A stretch of 64,000 nucleotides of DNA from Oscillospiraceae bacterium. GTDB lineage: Bacteria > Bacillota > Clostridia > Oscillospirales > Ruminococcaceae. Both the position numbers and the translations under genes were made by a program. The stretch covers positions 1-64,000 of the forward strand of contig SVMZ01000013.1 of assembly GCA_015067185.1 (NCBI GenBank). Reading direction: 5' to 3'. This document shows positions 51,191 to 59,471 of the stretch, piece after piece (the first letter of the stretch is position 1; each line of letters opens with the position of its first letter). The notes beneath the pieces were generated by a model. It saw only the letters and a list, made by a program, of their open reading frames with translations, was not told the DNA's origin and ran no database searches.

Positions 51191-52685
51191 AGTAAAATGG
51201 GGCGCGATACTATCGTACGTGCTCATAATTGCCAACTCCCTCTACGGGTTGGTTATCATGCCCTTTGTTCTGGGAACGATCGGTGAGAGCGAATACGGCG
51301 TGTATAAGACCATCGGCTCTCTGACGGCTACGGTTGCGGTCATGGAGTTGGGGCTTGGTAGTACCATGCAACGCTTCTTAGCTAAGTATCGCGCCGAGAA
51401 GGATGAAACCAAGTGTCAGAATTTTTCTGCCATGTGCATCATTCAGGCGTTGATCCTCTGCGTAGGTGTGTTTTTGGTGGGCGTGGCACTGTTCTTCACG
51501 CTGGAGCCGACCTACGGAAAAACTTTTACCGCAGCGGAAATGACGCGAGCCAAGCAGATTTTCGTTCTGTTGATATTCCACGTTGTCCTGCATTTTTTTG
51601 AAAACGTATTTTTCGGAATTATTGCGGGCTACAACAAGTTTATCTTTTCCAATACCGCCAAGCTCTGCGCCTTGGTAGGGAAGATCTTGTTGCTCCTGAC
51701 CGTCCTTCCGCTGGCACGGAACGCGGTGACCATTGTGGCGATCTCCTTGGGGATCGAGGTAGTTACCTTGACCGCCGAGTATCTGTTCGTCACCCGTGCG
51801 ATCCACCACAAGATCAAGCTGCACTTTTGGGACAAGGCGGTATTCAAGGAATCCTTCGTGTATACCATTATGCTGTTCGTGCAATCTCTGATTATTCAGT
51901 TCAACGGGAATGTGGATAACATCGTCATTGGTGCCGTCATCGGCACAGCGGCGGTTACCGTGTATTCCTTTGCGCTCCAAATATTCAATATGTACGAGCA
52001 ATGTGCCACCGCCATTTCGGGCGTGGTGTTGCCCAGCATTACCAACCAGATCCATCAAGGGGCAACGCCTCGTGACTTGGAGAACACGGTCATCAAATTC
52101 GGTAGAGCCCAGTGGGCTGTCCTTGGTGCCGCTTTGGGCGGCTTTGTCTGTCTGGGACAAGAATTTTTTGGCCTATGGCTGGGCGCAGGCTTTGAGGACT
52201 GCTACTATTTGGCATTGATTTTGATGATCCCCGTCACCGTTCCACTGATCGTCAATGTGTGCCTTGCCATACTGAAGGCCAGAAATTTAATGAAATTCCG
52301 CACCATATCTCTCGCCTACGCGGCAGGCTTGAATGTGATTCTGACGGTTGTCGGAACGCATTTCTTTGGATATTGGGCGGCGGCTGTCGGAACGGCGGCC
52401 AGCACCGTTGTGGGCGGTATCCTCTCTATGAATATCTACTACCATGTCAAGCTGAAAATGAATATGTTTCGCATTTATGGGCGCATACTGCACCGCATTA
52501 CGCCTTGCATTGTAGTAGCCTGCGCAGTGACCGTCGCTTTGAATTATTTGACTGACGGGAGCGGGTGGATGCCGTTCATACTGAAGGCAGGTGCATTTAT
52601 CTGCGTCTATGGTGTAGCCATGCTGCTGTTTGGACTTACATCGGCTGAAAAATCAGGTATTTTGAGAAAGCGTGTAAAAAAATGA
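51177..52685 (+). CDS. wzx: Capsule repeat-unit flippase (Wzx)
   Basis: The ATG at 51177 overlaps the preceding gene by 14 bases, giving 502 aa with 12-14 predicted helices. The MATE/MOP-type features are present: an N-terminal GAILSYVLIIANSLYGLVIM helix, IGESEYGVYKTIGSL, and NVDNIVIGAVIGTAAVTVYS in the central part. A late positive loop also fits. Wzx proteins move undecaprenyl-PP-linked repeat units to the outer leaflet. It pairs with the Wzy-like gene at 48143 in the same block, so repeat-unit flipping and polymerisation functions were probably acquired together. Confidence 0.87.
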   Translation: MARNEVKWGAILSYVLIIANSLYGLVIMPFVLGTIGESEYGVYKTIGSLTATVAVMELGLGSTMQRFLAKYRAEKDETKCQNFSAMCIIQALILCVGVFLVGVALFFTLEPTYGKTFTAAEMTRAKQIFVLLIFHVVLHFFENVFFGIIAGYNKFIFSNTAKLCALVGKILLLLTVLPLARNAVTIVAISLGIEVVTLTAEYLFVTRAIHHKIKLHFWDKAVFKESFVYTIMLFVQSLIIQFNGNVDNIVIGAVIGTAAVTVYSFALQIFNMYEQCATAISGVVLPSITNQIHQGATPRDLENTVIKFGRAQWAVLGAALGGFVCLGQEFFGLWLGAGFEDCYYLALILMIPVTVPLIVNVCLAILKARNLMKFRTISLAYAAGLNVILTVVGTHFFGYWAAAVGTAASTVVGGILSMNIYYHVKLKMNMFRIYGRILHRITPCIVVACAVTVALNYLTDGSGWMPFILKAGAFICVYGVAMLLFGLTSAEKSGILRKRVKK

Positions 52686-53881
52686 GAATCGGAATATTGA
52701 CCTTCCATCAAAGTGTGAATAACGGTGCCGTGATGCAAGCGTATTCACTTTCCCGCAAGATCAAGGAATTGTATCCGACGTGCGAGGTTGAGATCGTTGA
52801 CTATCGCATGAAAAAGGTGCAGGCGGGATATTCGTATACCTTGCGTAGCTATCTCGGGCATGCTCCGCTCTCCAAGCGGATCCGAAAATGCCTGTATTTA
52901 ATCCGACATCCCATGTTTTTATGGCGTATGCAGCATCGGACGGAAGTTTTCCGTTTTTGTTTGAATAAATTGCCGCTGTCACCTAAATGTATTCTAAGTG
53001 ATATACCTAGTGAGGTGTATGCCTATATTAACGAACGTTATGATATTCTGGTCGTGGGTAGTGATGCTGTTTGGAATTATTTGAGCCGTGGTTTTGGTAA
53101 TGCTTATTTACCGAGTCATGCTGTCACTTGTAAAAAGATGAGCTATGCAGCGAGTTGTTATGGTATGAATTTTCTGAATCGTCCTGAACAGGAGAGAAAA
53201 GCTATTGGTGATACGTTGGAGGATTTTTCGTTTATCGGTGTTAGAGATGATGCTACCGAGGATTTTGTGCAATGGAGCGGTTGTCATATGATTCCTGTTC
53301 ATACATGTGATCCAACAGCTTTTTTGGATGTGAATGATCTTCCTATCGATGAGGAGAAATTGTATCAAAAGCTGAAAAAGAAAGGTTTCGATTTTTCTAA
53401 GCCCACTATTGGTATGATGGGGACAACCTGTATGCTGAAAATGATACGTCGTATGTATGGTAAACAATATCAAATTGCCGCATTGTATGAATATACACCA
53501 GGAGCTGATATCAATTTATATGATCTTGAGCCTTATGAATGGGCTTATGTATTTCGTTATTTTAAGGTAACATTTACCACCTATTTCCACGGAACTATGT
53601 TGTCCTTAAGAAATGGGATACCGGTTATTTGTATAGCTCTAGAGACGGAATTTGCCAAAATACATACGCCAAAAACTTTAGATGTATTGACTCGGCTTGG
53701 ATTTGAAGAGTGGTATTTTAAAACGGATTATCGAACAGAAAATATAGAGGCTATAAAACAACAGGCGGATAAGTTTTTGGCCAACAATTTTAGAAAGCAA
53801 ATATTGGCCGCTATAGATAAAGAGGCTGAATCTTATAATGCTTTTCAGGATGCACTGGAAGAATTGATTCGGCATATATAA
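52682..53881 (+). CDS. Polysaccharide pyruvyl transferase family protein
   Basis: A 399-aa protein. The start overlaps the flippase gene by 4 bases. The N-terminal motif GILTFHQSVNNGAVMQAYSL (3-22) and the ILVVGSDAVWN strand (about 122-132) are diagnostic of the CsaB/WcaK family, as is TTYFHGTMLSLRNGIPVI (about 300). Such enzymes add pyruvate ketals to sugars using phosphoenolpyruvate, or have been recruited for other glycan steps. The 5' 300 bases have the GC-rich codon use of the block to the left. From about 52,980 the gene is AT-rich like the DNA to the right, so the junction of two capsule loci lies inside it. Confidence 0.85.
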   Translation: MRIGILTFHQSVNNGAVMQAYSLSRKIKELYPTCEVEIVDYRMKKVQAGYSYTLRSYLGHAPLSKRIRKCLYLIRHPMFLWRMQHRTEVFRFCLNKLPLSPKCILSDIPSEVYAYINERYDILVVGSDAVWNYLSRGFGNAYLPSHAVTCKKMSYAASCYGMNFLNRPEQERKAIGDTLEDFSFIGVRDDATEDFVQWSGCHMIPVHTCDPTAFLDVNDLPIDEEKLYQKLKKKGFDFSKPTIGMMGTTCMLKMIRRMYGKQYQIAALYEYTPGADINLYDLEPYEWAYVFRYFKVTFTTYFHGTMLSLRNGIPVICIALETEFAKIHTPKTLDVLTRLGFEEWYFKTDYRTENIEAIKQQADKFLANNFRKQILAAIDKEAESYNAFQDALEELIRHI

Positions 53882-53898
53882 CTGATGAGGAGAAGAAA

Positions 53899-55119
53899 AT
53901 GATTAACGTAATTGGACTTGGCTACATAGGTCTTCCCACAGCTCTCATGCTGGCATCTCATGGTGTGGAAGTAATTGGTACGGACTACAACAAAGAACTT
54001 GTTGCAACACTCAATGCAGGCAAGACCACATTTAAAGAAAAGGATCTTGACGAATTGTTTACGGAGGCTGTTGGTAAAGGAATTAAATTTACTACAGAAT
54101 ATCAAGTAACGAACATATATATTGTTTCAGTACCTACTCCTTATGATAAATTTAGCAAGAAAGTAGATGCTTGTTACGTTATCTCCGCGGTCAAAACAAT
54201 TATGAGTGTCTGCCAGAAGGGGACAATAGTTGTTATTGAATCCACAGTATCTCCTGGAACAATTGATAAATATGTTCGTCCTGTGATTGAAGAAAACGGA
54301 TTCATCATAGGTAAGGATATTAATCTTGTCCATGCACCGGAACGTATCATTCCAGGTAACATGGTGTATGAGCTTCTGCACAACAATCGCACCATAGGTG
54401 CAGATGATAAAACCATAGGAGAGAAGATTAAAGAAGTATATGCATCTTTCTGTCAGGGAGAGATTGTTGTTACTGATATTCGTACAGCTGAAATGACAAA
54501 GGTTGTGGAGAATACGTTCCGTGCAGTCAATATTGCATTTGCTAACGAACTTGCAAAAATCTGCCGTCATGATAATATGGATGTTTATGAGATCATCCGT
54601 ATCTGCAATATGCACCCACGTGTCAATATTCTTCAGCCAGGTCCCGGTGTTGGAGGTCACTGCATTTCCGTTGATCCATGGTTTCTTGTTGGAGATTATC
54701 CGGGTCTAGCAAAAGTTATTGGTGAGTCCATGAAAACCAATGATAGAATGCCAGATTTTGTATTGAATAGAATCTATGAAATTATGAAGGAAAATAACAT
54801 GACTGATTTCAACAGAGTTGGTCTGTATGGGCTTTCCTATAAAGAAAATGTAGATGACTCACGTGAATCTCCCACCATTCAGCTTCTGGAAAGTCAGGAA
54901 AGACATTTGGCTGCACCGATTAAATCATATGATCCTTATTTTGAAAATGATATTGTACCCAATCAGTATCATGATTTTGACAAATTCCTTGAAGATACGG
55001 ATTTAGTAGTAATTATGGTCAATCATAATCATATAAAGAATAATATAGATAAACTCAAAGGGAAAATTATTTTTGATACGCGCAAGTGCTGTGATATTCC
55101 GGGCACATACAGCTTATAG
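53899..55119 (+). CDS. wecC: UDP-ManNAc 6-dehydrogenase (CapO/WecC)
   Basis: A 406-aa protein of the UDP-glucose/GDP-mannose dehydrogenase family. The NAD site is VIGLGYIGLPTALMLASHG (3-21). The domain linker has EMTKVVENTFRAVNIAFANE (about 197-216), and the catalytic cysteine lies in PGVGGHCISVDPWFLV (about 250-265). A C-terminal UDP-binding domain has GLSYKENVDDSRESPTIQLL (about 314-333). WecC-type enzymes oxidise UDP-ManNAc to UDP-ManNAcA with two NAD. The 2-epimerase gene that supplies UDP-ManNAc follows after 20 bases. Length and motifs match full-length enzymes. Confidence 0.93.
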   Translation: MINVIGLGYIGLPTALMLASHGVEVIGTDYNKELVATLNAGKTTFKEKDLDELFTEAVGKGIKFTTEYQVTNIYIVSVPTPYDKFSKKVDACYVISAVKTIMSVCQKGTIVVIESTVSPGTIDKYVRPVIEENGFIIGKDINLVHAPERIIPGNMVYELLHNNRTIGADDKTIGEKIKEVYASFCQGEIVVTDIRTAEMTKVVENTFRAVNIAFANELAKICRHDNMDVYEIIRICNMHPRVNILQPGPGVGGHCISVDPWFLVGDYPGLAKVIGESMKTNDRMPDFVLNRIYEIMKENNMTDFNRVGLYGLSYKENVDDSRESPTIQLLESQERHLAAPIKSYDPYFENDIVPNQYHDFDKFLEDTDLVVIMVNHNHIKNNIDKLKGKIIFDTRKCCDIPGTYSL

Positions 55120-55139
55120 TTGCTGAAAGGATATGGACT

Positions 55140-56231
55140 ATGAAAACAGTAATGCTTGTATTTGGAACACGTCCTGAGGCAATAAAGATGTGTCCTCTTG
55201 TGAATGAGCTCAAATCAAGAGAAAGCCTTAATACCATTGTTTGTGTAACAGGTCAGCACCGTCAGATGCTTGATCAAGTATTGGCGGCTTTCCATGTGAC
55301 ACCTGACTATGATCTATCTATTATGAAGGATAAGCAGACGTTGTTTGACATTACGACCAATATTCTTAACGGTATTAAAGGGGTGTTAGTAGAAGTCAAA
55401 CCCGATGTGGTGTTAGTTCATGGCGATACCTCTACCACCTTTGTCACAGCTCTTGCGTGCTTTTATCTGCAGATTCCAGTGGGGCATGTGGAGGCAGGTC
55501 TGCGTACCTATGATATTTATTCCCCGTATCCTGAGGAATTCAACCGCCAGGCAGTCAGTATAATTTCCAAGTACAACTTTGCACCTACCGAGCTCTCACG
55601 TGAGAATCTTCTGCGAGAAGGAAAGTCGGTAGAATCCATCTATGTCACGGGTAACACCGCCATAGATGCGCTAAAGACTACCGTGCGCGAAGATTATACC
55701 CATCCTGAATTGGAATGGGCTGCTGACAGCAAGTTGATTATGATTACTGCACATCGTCGAGAAAATCTCGGAAAACCAATGCACAATATGTTCAGGGCAA
55801 TTCGCCAGGTAATGAATGAGCATCCAGATGTCAAGGCAATTTATCCGATTCATATGAATCCTGTTGTACGCCAGGCTGCTGATGAAGAACTTGGAGGTTG
55901 TGATCGTATTCATATTATAGAGCCGCTGGAAGTACTGGATTTCCATAATTTTCTTGCACGCAGTTATATGATTCTGACGGATTCCGGCGGAATTCAAGAG
56001 GAAGCACCGTCTCTTGGTAAGCCGGTTCTTGTTATGCGTGATACAACTGAACGTCCGGAGGGGATTAAGGCTGGCACTCTGAAATTAGTTGGTACAGATG
56101 AACGGGTGATCTATGAGAATTTCAAGTTGTTACTTGAAGATCAGAGGGTTTATGAGGCGATGGCCAAGGCGAGTAATCCTTATGGGGATGGGTTAGCTTG
56201 TAAAAGAATTGCGGATATATTGGAGAAATAA
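55140..56231 (+). CDS. wecB: UDP-GlcNAc 2-epimerase, non-hydrolysing (CapP/WecB)
   Basis: A 363-aa protein. It starts LVFGTRPEAIKMCPLV (5-20), with VVLVHGDTSTTFVTALAC (about 91-108) and GHVEAGLRT. The C-terminal UDP site is LTDSGGIQEEAPSLGKPVLV (about 280-299), followed by RDTTERPEGIKAGT. These are the WecB landmarks. It interconverts UDP-GlcNAc and UDP-ManNAc in the cytosol. The neighbouring dehydrogenase gene pulls the reaction towards UDP-ManNAcA. A second, divergent 2-epimerase-family gene at 59455 has a different role (FucNAc branch). Confidence 0.93.
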   Translation: MKTVMLVFGTRPEAIKMCPLVNELKSRESLNTIVCVTGQHRQMLDQVLAAFHVTPDYDLSIMKDKQTLFDITTNILNGIKGVLVEVKPDVVLVHGDTSTTFVTALACFYLQIPVGHVEAGLRTYDIYSPYPEEFNRQAVSIISKYNFAPTELSRENLLREGKSVESIYVTGNTAIDALKTTVREDYTHPELEWAADSKLIMITAHRRENLGKPMHNMFRAIRQVMNEHPDVKAIYPIHMNPVVRQAADEELGGCDRIHIIEPLEVLDFHNFLARSYMILTDSGGIQEEAPSLGKPVLVMRDTTERPEGIKAGTLKLVGTDERVIYENFKLLLEDQRVYEAMAKASNPYGDGLACKRIADILEK

Positions 56232-56234
56232 ATT

Positions 56235-57275
56235 ATGTCACTTTTCACAAACAAAACCTTACTTATAACCGGCGGCACGGGTTCGTTCGGGAACGCTGTA
56301 TTGAACCGTTTTCTAGCTACAGATATCGGAGAGATTAGAATCTTCTCTCGCGATGAAAAGAAGCAGGACGACATGCGCCATGACTTCCAAGTTCGTATGC
56401 CAGAAGTTGCTGATAAAATTAAGTTTTACATCGGTGATGTCCGAGATATCCAGTCCGTGCGTAATACCATGTATGGAGTTGACTACATATTCCACGCGGC
56501 AGCACTCAAGCAGGTTCCTTCCTGTGAATTTTTTCCGATTGAGGCTGTAAAGACCAATGTCATCGGTACGGAGAATGTATTAACTGCTGCCATTGAAGCT
56601 GGAGTGAAGAATGTTGTTTGTCTCTCTACCGACAAAGCGGCATATCCTGTCAATGCGATGGGAACCTCCAAGGCGATGATGGAGAAGGTTATTGTCGCAA
56701 AATCTCGTACGGTTGATCCTGCTAAAACCAAGATCTGTTGTACCCGCTATGGCAATGTCATGTGCAGCCGCGGTTCTGTCATTCCTTTGTGGATCGATCA
56801 GATTAGAAGCGGTAACCCAATTACCATTACCGATGGCAATATGACACGCTTCATCATGTCGCTTGACGAAGCAGTGGATCTCGTCCTTTTCGCTTTTGAA
56901 CATGGACAAAGTGGAGATATCCTTGTACAGAAAGCACCTGCCTGCACCATTCAGACACAGGCAGAAGCGGTATGCGAATTGTTTGGGGGAAATAAGGAGA
57001 ATATCAGAGTAATTGGCATTCGTCACGGAGAGAAGATGTACGAGACGCTGCTTACTAATGAGGAATGTGCCAACGCAATTGATATGGGGAATTTCTACCG
57101 TGTTCCCTGCGACAAGAGAGGATTGAATTACGACAAGTATTTTAATAAAGGAGATACCAAACGGAATACACTGACTGAATTCAATTCCAGCAATACAACG
57201 ATTTTGAATGTAGAGGAAGTAAAGGAGAAAATAGCTTCGTTGATTTATATACAGGAAGAATTAAAAAAGTGGTAA
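56235..57275 (+). CDS. capE: UDP-GlcNAc 4,6-dehydratase/5-epimerase (CapE/FnlA)
   Basis: A 346-aa soluble SDR enzyme, starting 3 bases after the 2-epimerase gene. The NAD motif is LLITGGTGSFGNAVLNRFLA (9-28), and FHAAALKQVPSCEF follows (about 85). LSTDKAAYPVNAMGTSK (about 130-146) has Met in the usual Tyr position, typical of CapE and FlaA1 enzymes. It makes the first intermediate of UDP-L-FucNAc (inverting at C5). Together with the CapF- and CapG-like products encoded downstream it completes this sugar. The three genes are interrupted here by a lipoprotein gene and a VanZ-like gene, unlike the contiguous capEFG of S. aureus. Confidence 0.9.
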   Translation: MSLFTNKTLLITGGTGSFGNAVLNRFLATDIGEIRIFSRDEKKQDDMRHDFQVRMPEVADKIKFYIGDVRDIQSVRNTMYGVDYIFHAAALKQVPSCEFFPIEAVKTNVIGTENVLTAAIEAGVKNVVCLSTDKAAYPVNAMGTSKAMMEKVIVAKSRTVDPAKTKICCTRYGNVMCSRGSVIPLWIDQIRSGNPITITDGNMTRFIMSLDEAVDLVLFAFEHGQSGDILVQKAPACTIQTQAEAVCELFGGNKENIRVIGIRHGEKMYETLLTNEECANAIDMGNFYRVPCDKRGLNYDKYFNKGDTKRNTLTEFNSSNTTILNVEEVKEKIASLIYIQEELKKW

Positions 57276-57301
57276 AAATATTATAAAGATGGAGTGTATT
57301 T

Positions 57302-57766
57302 ATGAAGAAGGTATTCAGCAGAATAATAACAGGGGTTGTGACGCTGTTATTGATGATAAGTTTTTCTGCTTGTCATACAAATGAATCGATAGAAGAAAAT
57401 AAGCAAGAAGTCGATTTAAAAGGTAATCGCCCGGAAGACTTCACGATAGAAGATTATAATATTTTAACACCAGAAGAAAAGGCGCTTTTCCCTGACTATT
57501 TTGAGAATATGGATGCTTATTTGGAGTGGTATGATAGAGTAGTGGAAGGGCTTGTGCTTCCTGAAGTAGAAGCTGATTTACTAGAAATAGAGCCAGATAT
57601 TCCAGCTGAAAAAATAGAAGTAGATTTAAAAGGAAAAAATCCTGAAGACTTTACAAAAGGAGACTATGATAGCTTAACACCAGAAGAAAAGGCGCTTTTC
57701 CCTGACTATTTTGAGAGTATGGATGCTTATTTGGAGTGGTATGATAGAGTTGTAAGTCAGCAATAA
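57302..57766 (+). CDS. Small lipoprotein with a duplicated domain
   Basis: A 154-aa protein with GATGGAG before the ATG. The signal MKKVFSRIITGVVTLLLMIS leads into FSAC, with lipid cysteine at about 24. Two copies of a segment of about 47 residues follow (about 38-84 and 106-152), each reading VDLKGxxPEDFTxxDYxxLT then PEEKALFPDYFExMDAYLEW. The copies are nearly identical also at DNA level, so the duplication is recent. I do not recognise the family. It sits between capE and capF, 27 and 2 bases away, so it is cotranscribed. It might organise capsule at the outer leaflet; that is a guess from location only. Confidence 0.75.
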   Translation: MKKVFSRIITGVVTLLLMISFSACHTNESIEENKQEVDLKGNRPEDFTIEDYNILTPEEKALFPDYFENMDAYLEWYDRVVEGLVLPEVEADLLEIEPDIPAEKIEVDLKGKNPEDFTKGDYDSLTPEEKALFPDYFESMDAYLEWYDRVVSQQ

Positions 57767-57768
57767 GA

Positions 57769-58974
57769 ATGAAAAAGATGAACATATTAGTAACCGGCTC
57801 ACGTGGATTTGTAGGCAAAAACTTATGTGCGGCATTAAAAAACATCCGCGAGGGCAAAGACAGAACTCGCCCCAATATTAACATCGATGAAATTTTTGAA
57901 TATGATATCGATACAGATCCTGCGTTTCTTGACGAATATTGCGCAAAGGCAGATTTTGTGTTCAACCTTGCAGGAGTAAACCGGCCACAAAACGCGGAAG
58001 AGTTTATGCAGGGGAATTTCGGATTTGCAAGTACGCTTCTTGAAACGTTGAAAAAACATAAGAATACATGCCCGGTTATGATCTCATCATCCATTCAGGC
58101 AACCTGCATCGGCCGATATGACAGCGATTATGGCAGAAGCAAGAAGGCCGGGGAAGAGCTTGTCTTCACTTACGGAGAAGAAACGGGTGCAAAGGTATTG
58201 GTCTATCGATTCCCGAATCTGTTCGGCAAGTGGTGCAGACCAAACTATAACTCGGCAGTTGCAACATTCTGCAATAATATTGCCAACGATCTGCCCATTA
58301 AGGTAAACGATAGAAATATCCGGCTTGAATTACTGTATATCGATGATCTTGTAAATGAAATGTTGGATGCACTGGAAGGCAAAGAGCATCATTGTGAGTT
58401 TGCAGGTGTTGATACCGTTCTCTGCGATGAGGGCAAGTATTGTGCAGCACAAATTACCCACAGAGTAACACTTGGTGAGATAGTGGATTTGCTTGAGCAG
58501 TTCAAGGCGCAGATCAATACACTTGTTATGCCGGAGATTGCCGATAATTCTTTTGCCAAAAAGCTGTACAGCACATACCTCTCGTATCTGCCTAAGGAAA
58601 AGGTTACATTTCCTCTCAAAATGAATGTGGATGCAAGAGGAAGCTTTACCGAACTGCTGAAAACCGAAAAATGCGGACAGTTCAGCGTGAATATCTCGAA
58701 ACCCGGTATCACCAAAGGGCAGCACTGGCATAACACCAAGTGGGAGTTCTTCATTGTTGTAAGCGGTAAAGGCCTTATTCAGCAGCGAAAAATCGGAAGC
58801 GACGAAGTGCTGAATTTTGAGGTTTCGGGAGAAAAGATAGAAGCAGTGCATATGCTGCCAGGGTACACGCATAACATTATCAATCTGTCCGAAACAGAAA
58901 ATCTGGTAACAGTCATGTGGGCAAACGAGCAGTTTGATCCAAAGCATCCTGACACATTTTTTGAGGTGGTTTAA
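57769..58974 (+). CDS. capF: Bifunctional reductase/epimerase for UDP-L-FucNAc (CapF/FnlB)
   Basis: A 401-aa two-domain enzyme. The N-terminal SDR domain (about 1-260) starts ILVTGSRGFVGKNLCAAL, has FNLAGVNRPQNAEEF (about 64-78), and YGRSKKAGEELVF provides the YxxxK. The C-terminal cupin (about 285-398) has PGITKGQHWHNTKWEFFIVV (about 322-341), with metal-binding His residues. This fusion is characteristic of S. aureus CapF and FnlB, which epimerise at C3 and reduce the 4-keto group to give UDP-6-deoxy-L-talose-NAc. The fusion is diagnostic and leaves little doubt. The start overlaps nothing but follows the lipoprotein stop by 2 bases. Confidence 0.93.
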   Translation: MKKMNILVTGSRGFVGKNLCAALKNIREGKDRTRPNINIDEIFEYDIDTDPAFLDEYCAKADFVFNLAGVNRPQNAEEFMQGNFGFASTLLETLKKHKNTCPVMISSSIQATCIGRYDSDYGRSKKAGEELVFTYGEETGAKVLVYRFPNLFGKWCRPNYNSAVATFCNNIANDLPIKVNDRNIRLELLYIDDLVNEMLDALEGKEHHCEFAGVDTVLCDEGKYCAAQITHRVTLGEIVDLLEQFKAQINTLVMPEIADNSFAKKLYSTYLSYLPKEKVTFPLKMNVDARGSFTELLKTEKCGQFSVNISKPGITKGQHWHNTKWEFFIVVSGKGLIQQRKIGSDEVLNFEVSGEKIEAVHMLPGYTHNIINLSETENLVTVMWANEQFDPKHPDTFFEVV

Positions 58975-58976
58975 GT

Positions 58977-59471
58977 TTGAAGGTGAAAAAGCTTGCTGTT
59001 TTGTTGGTGCTTGTTGTATTGGCGACAGGGTTTATATTTTATAACTCTCTAAAAAATAGTGAAGAATCCAACAAGGCAAGCGGAGTGGTAGAAGAGATTG
59101 TAGAGCCCATTGTGGAAGAGATAACCGGAAAAGAAGATGTGGATGTGTACTATGCCGTAAGAAAGGGGGCGCATCTCACAGAGTTCTTCATTTTGGGCGT
59201 TACAGTCTTAAGTGTGGTAGCTGCAGTGAAAACACAAAGAAACAACCTGATTGGATATGGCTTGTTTTATGTATTATTGGTTGCGGTGACAGATGAGTAT
59301 ATACAGAGCTTTTCGGACAGAACCAGCTCCGTCACGGATGTGTTTATTGATCTTGCGGGAGCACTGATTGGGTTTGGTGTGTGTGCGCTTGTTATGATAG
59401 GGTATGCGGGCGTAAAAGAGAGAAGTAAGAAGAGAGCAGAGAAGAGGAATGAATATGGAGACAAGAAATGA
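58977..59471 (+). CDS. VanZ-like membrane protein
   Basis: A 164-aa protein. The start is a TTG 2 bases after the capF stop, with GAGGTGG upstream; a GTG at 58983 is an alternative. Helices lie at about 5-23, 69-87, 95-112 and 120-145. The VanZ signature is present: RKGAHLTEFFILGV (about 61-74) and DEYIQSFSDRTSSVTDVFID (about 104-123), with the conserved Lys/His/Glu and Asp residues. VanZ-family proteins are membrane proteins linked to wall or antibiotic phenotypes, without a settled activity. Here it is embedded between capF and capG and overlaps the latter by 17 bases. Confidence 0.85.
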   Translation: MKVKKLAVLLVLVVLATGFIFYNSLKNSEESNKASGVVEEIVEPIVEEITGKEDVDVYYAVRKGAHLTEFFILGVTVLSVVAAVKTQRNNLIGYGLFYVLLVAVTDEYIQSFSDRTSSVTDVFIDLAGALIGFGVCALVMIGYAGVKERSKKRAEKRNEYGDKK

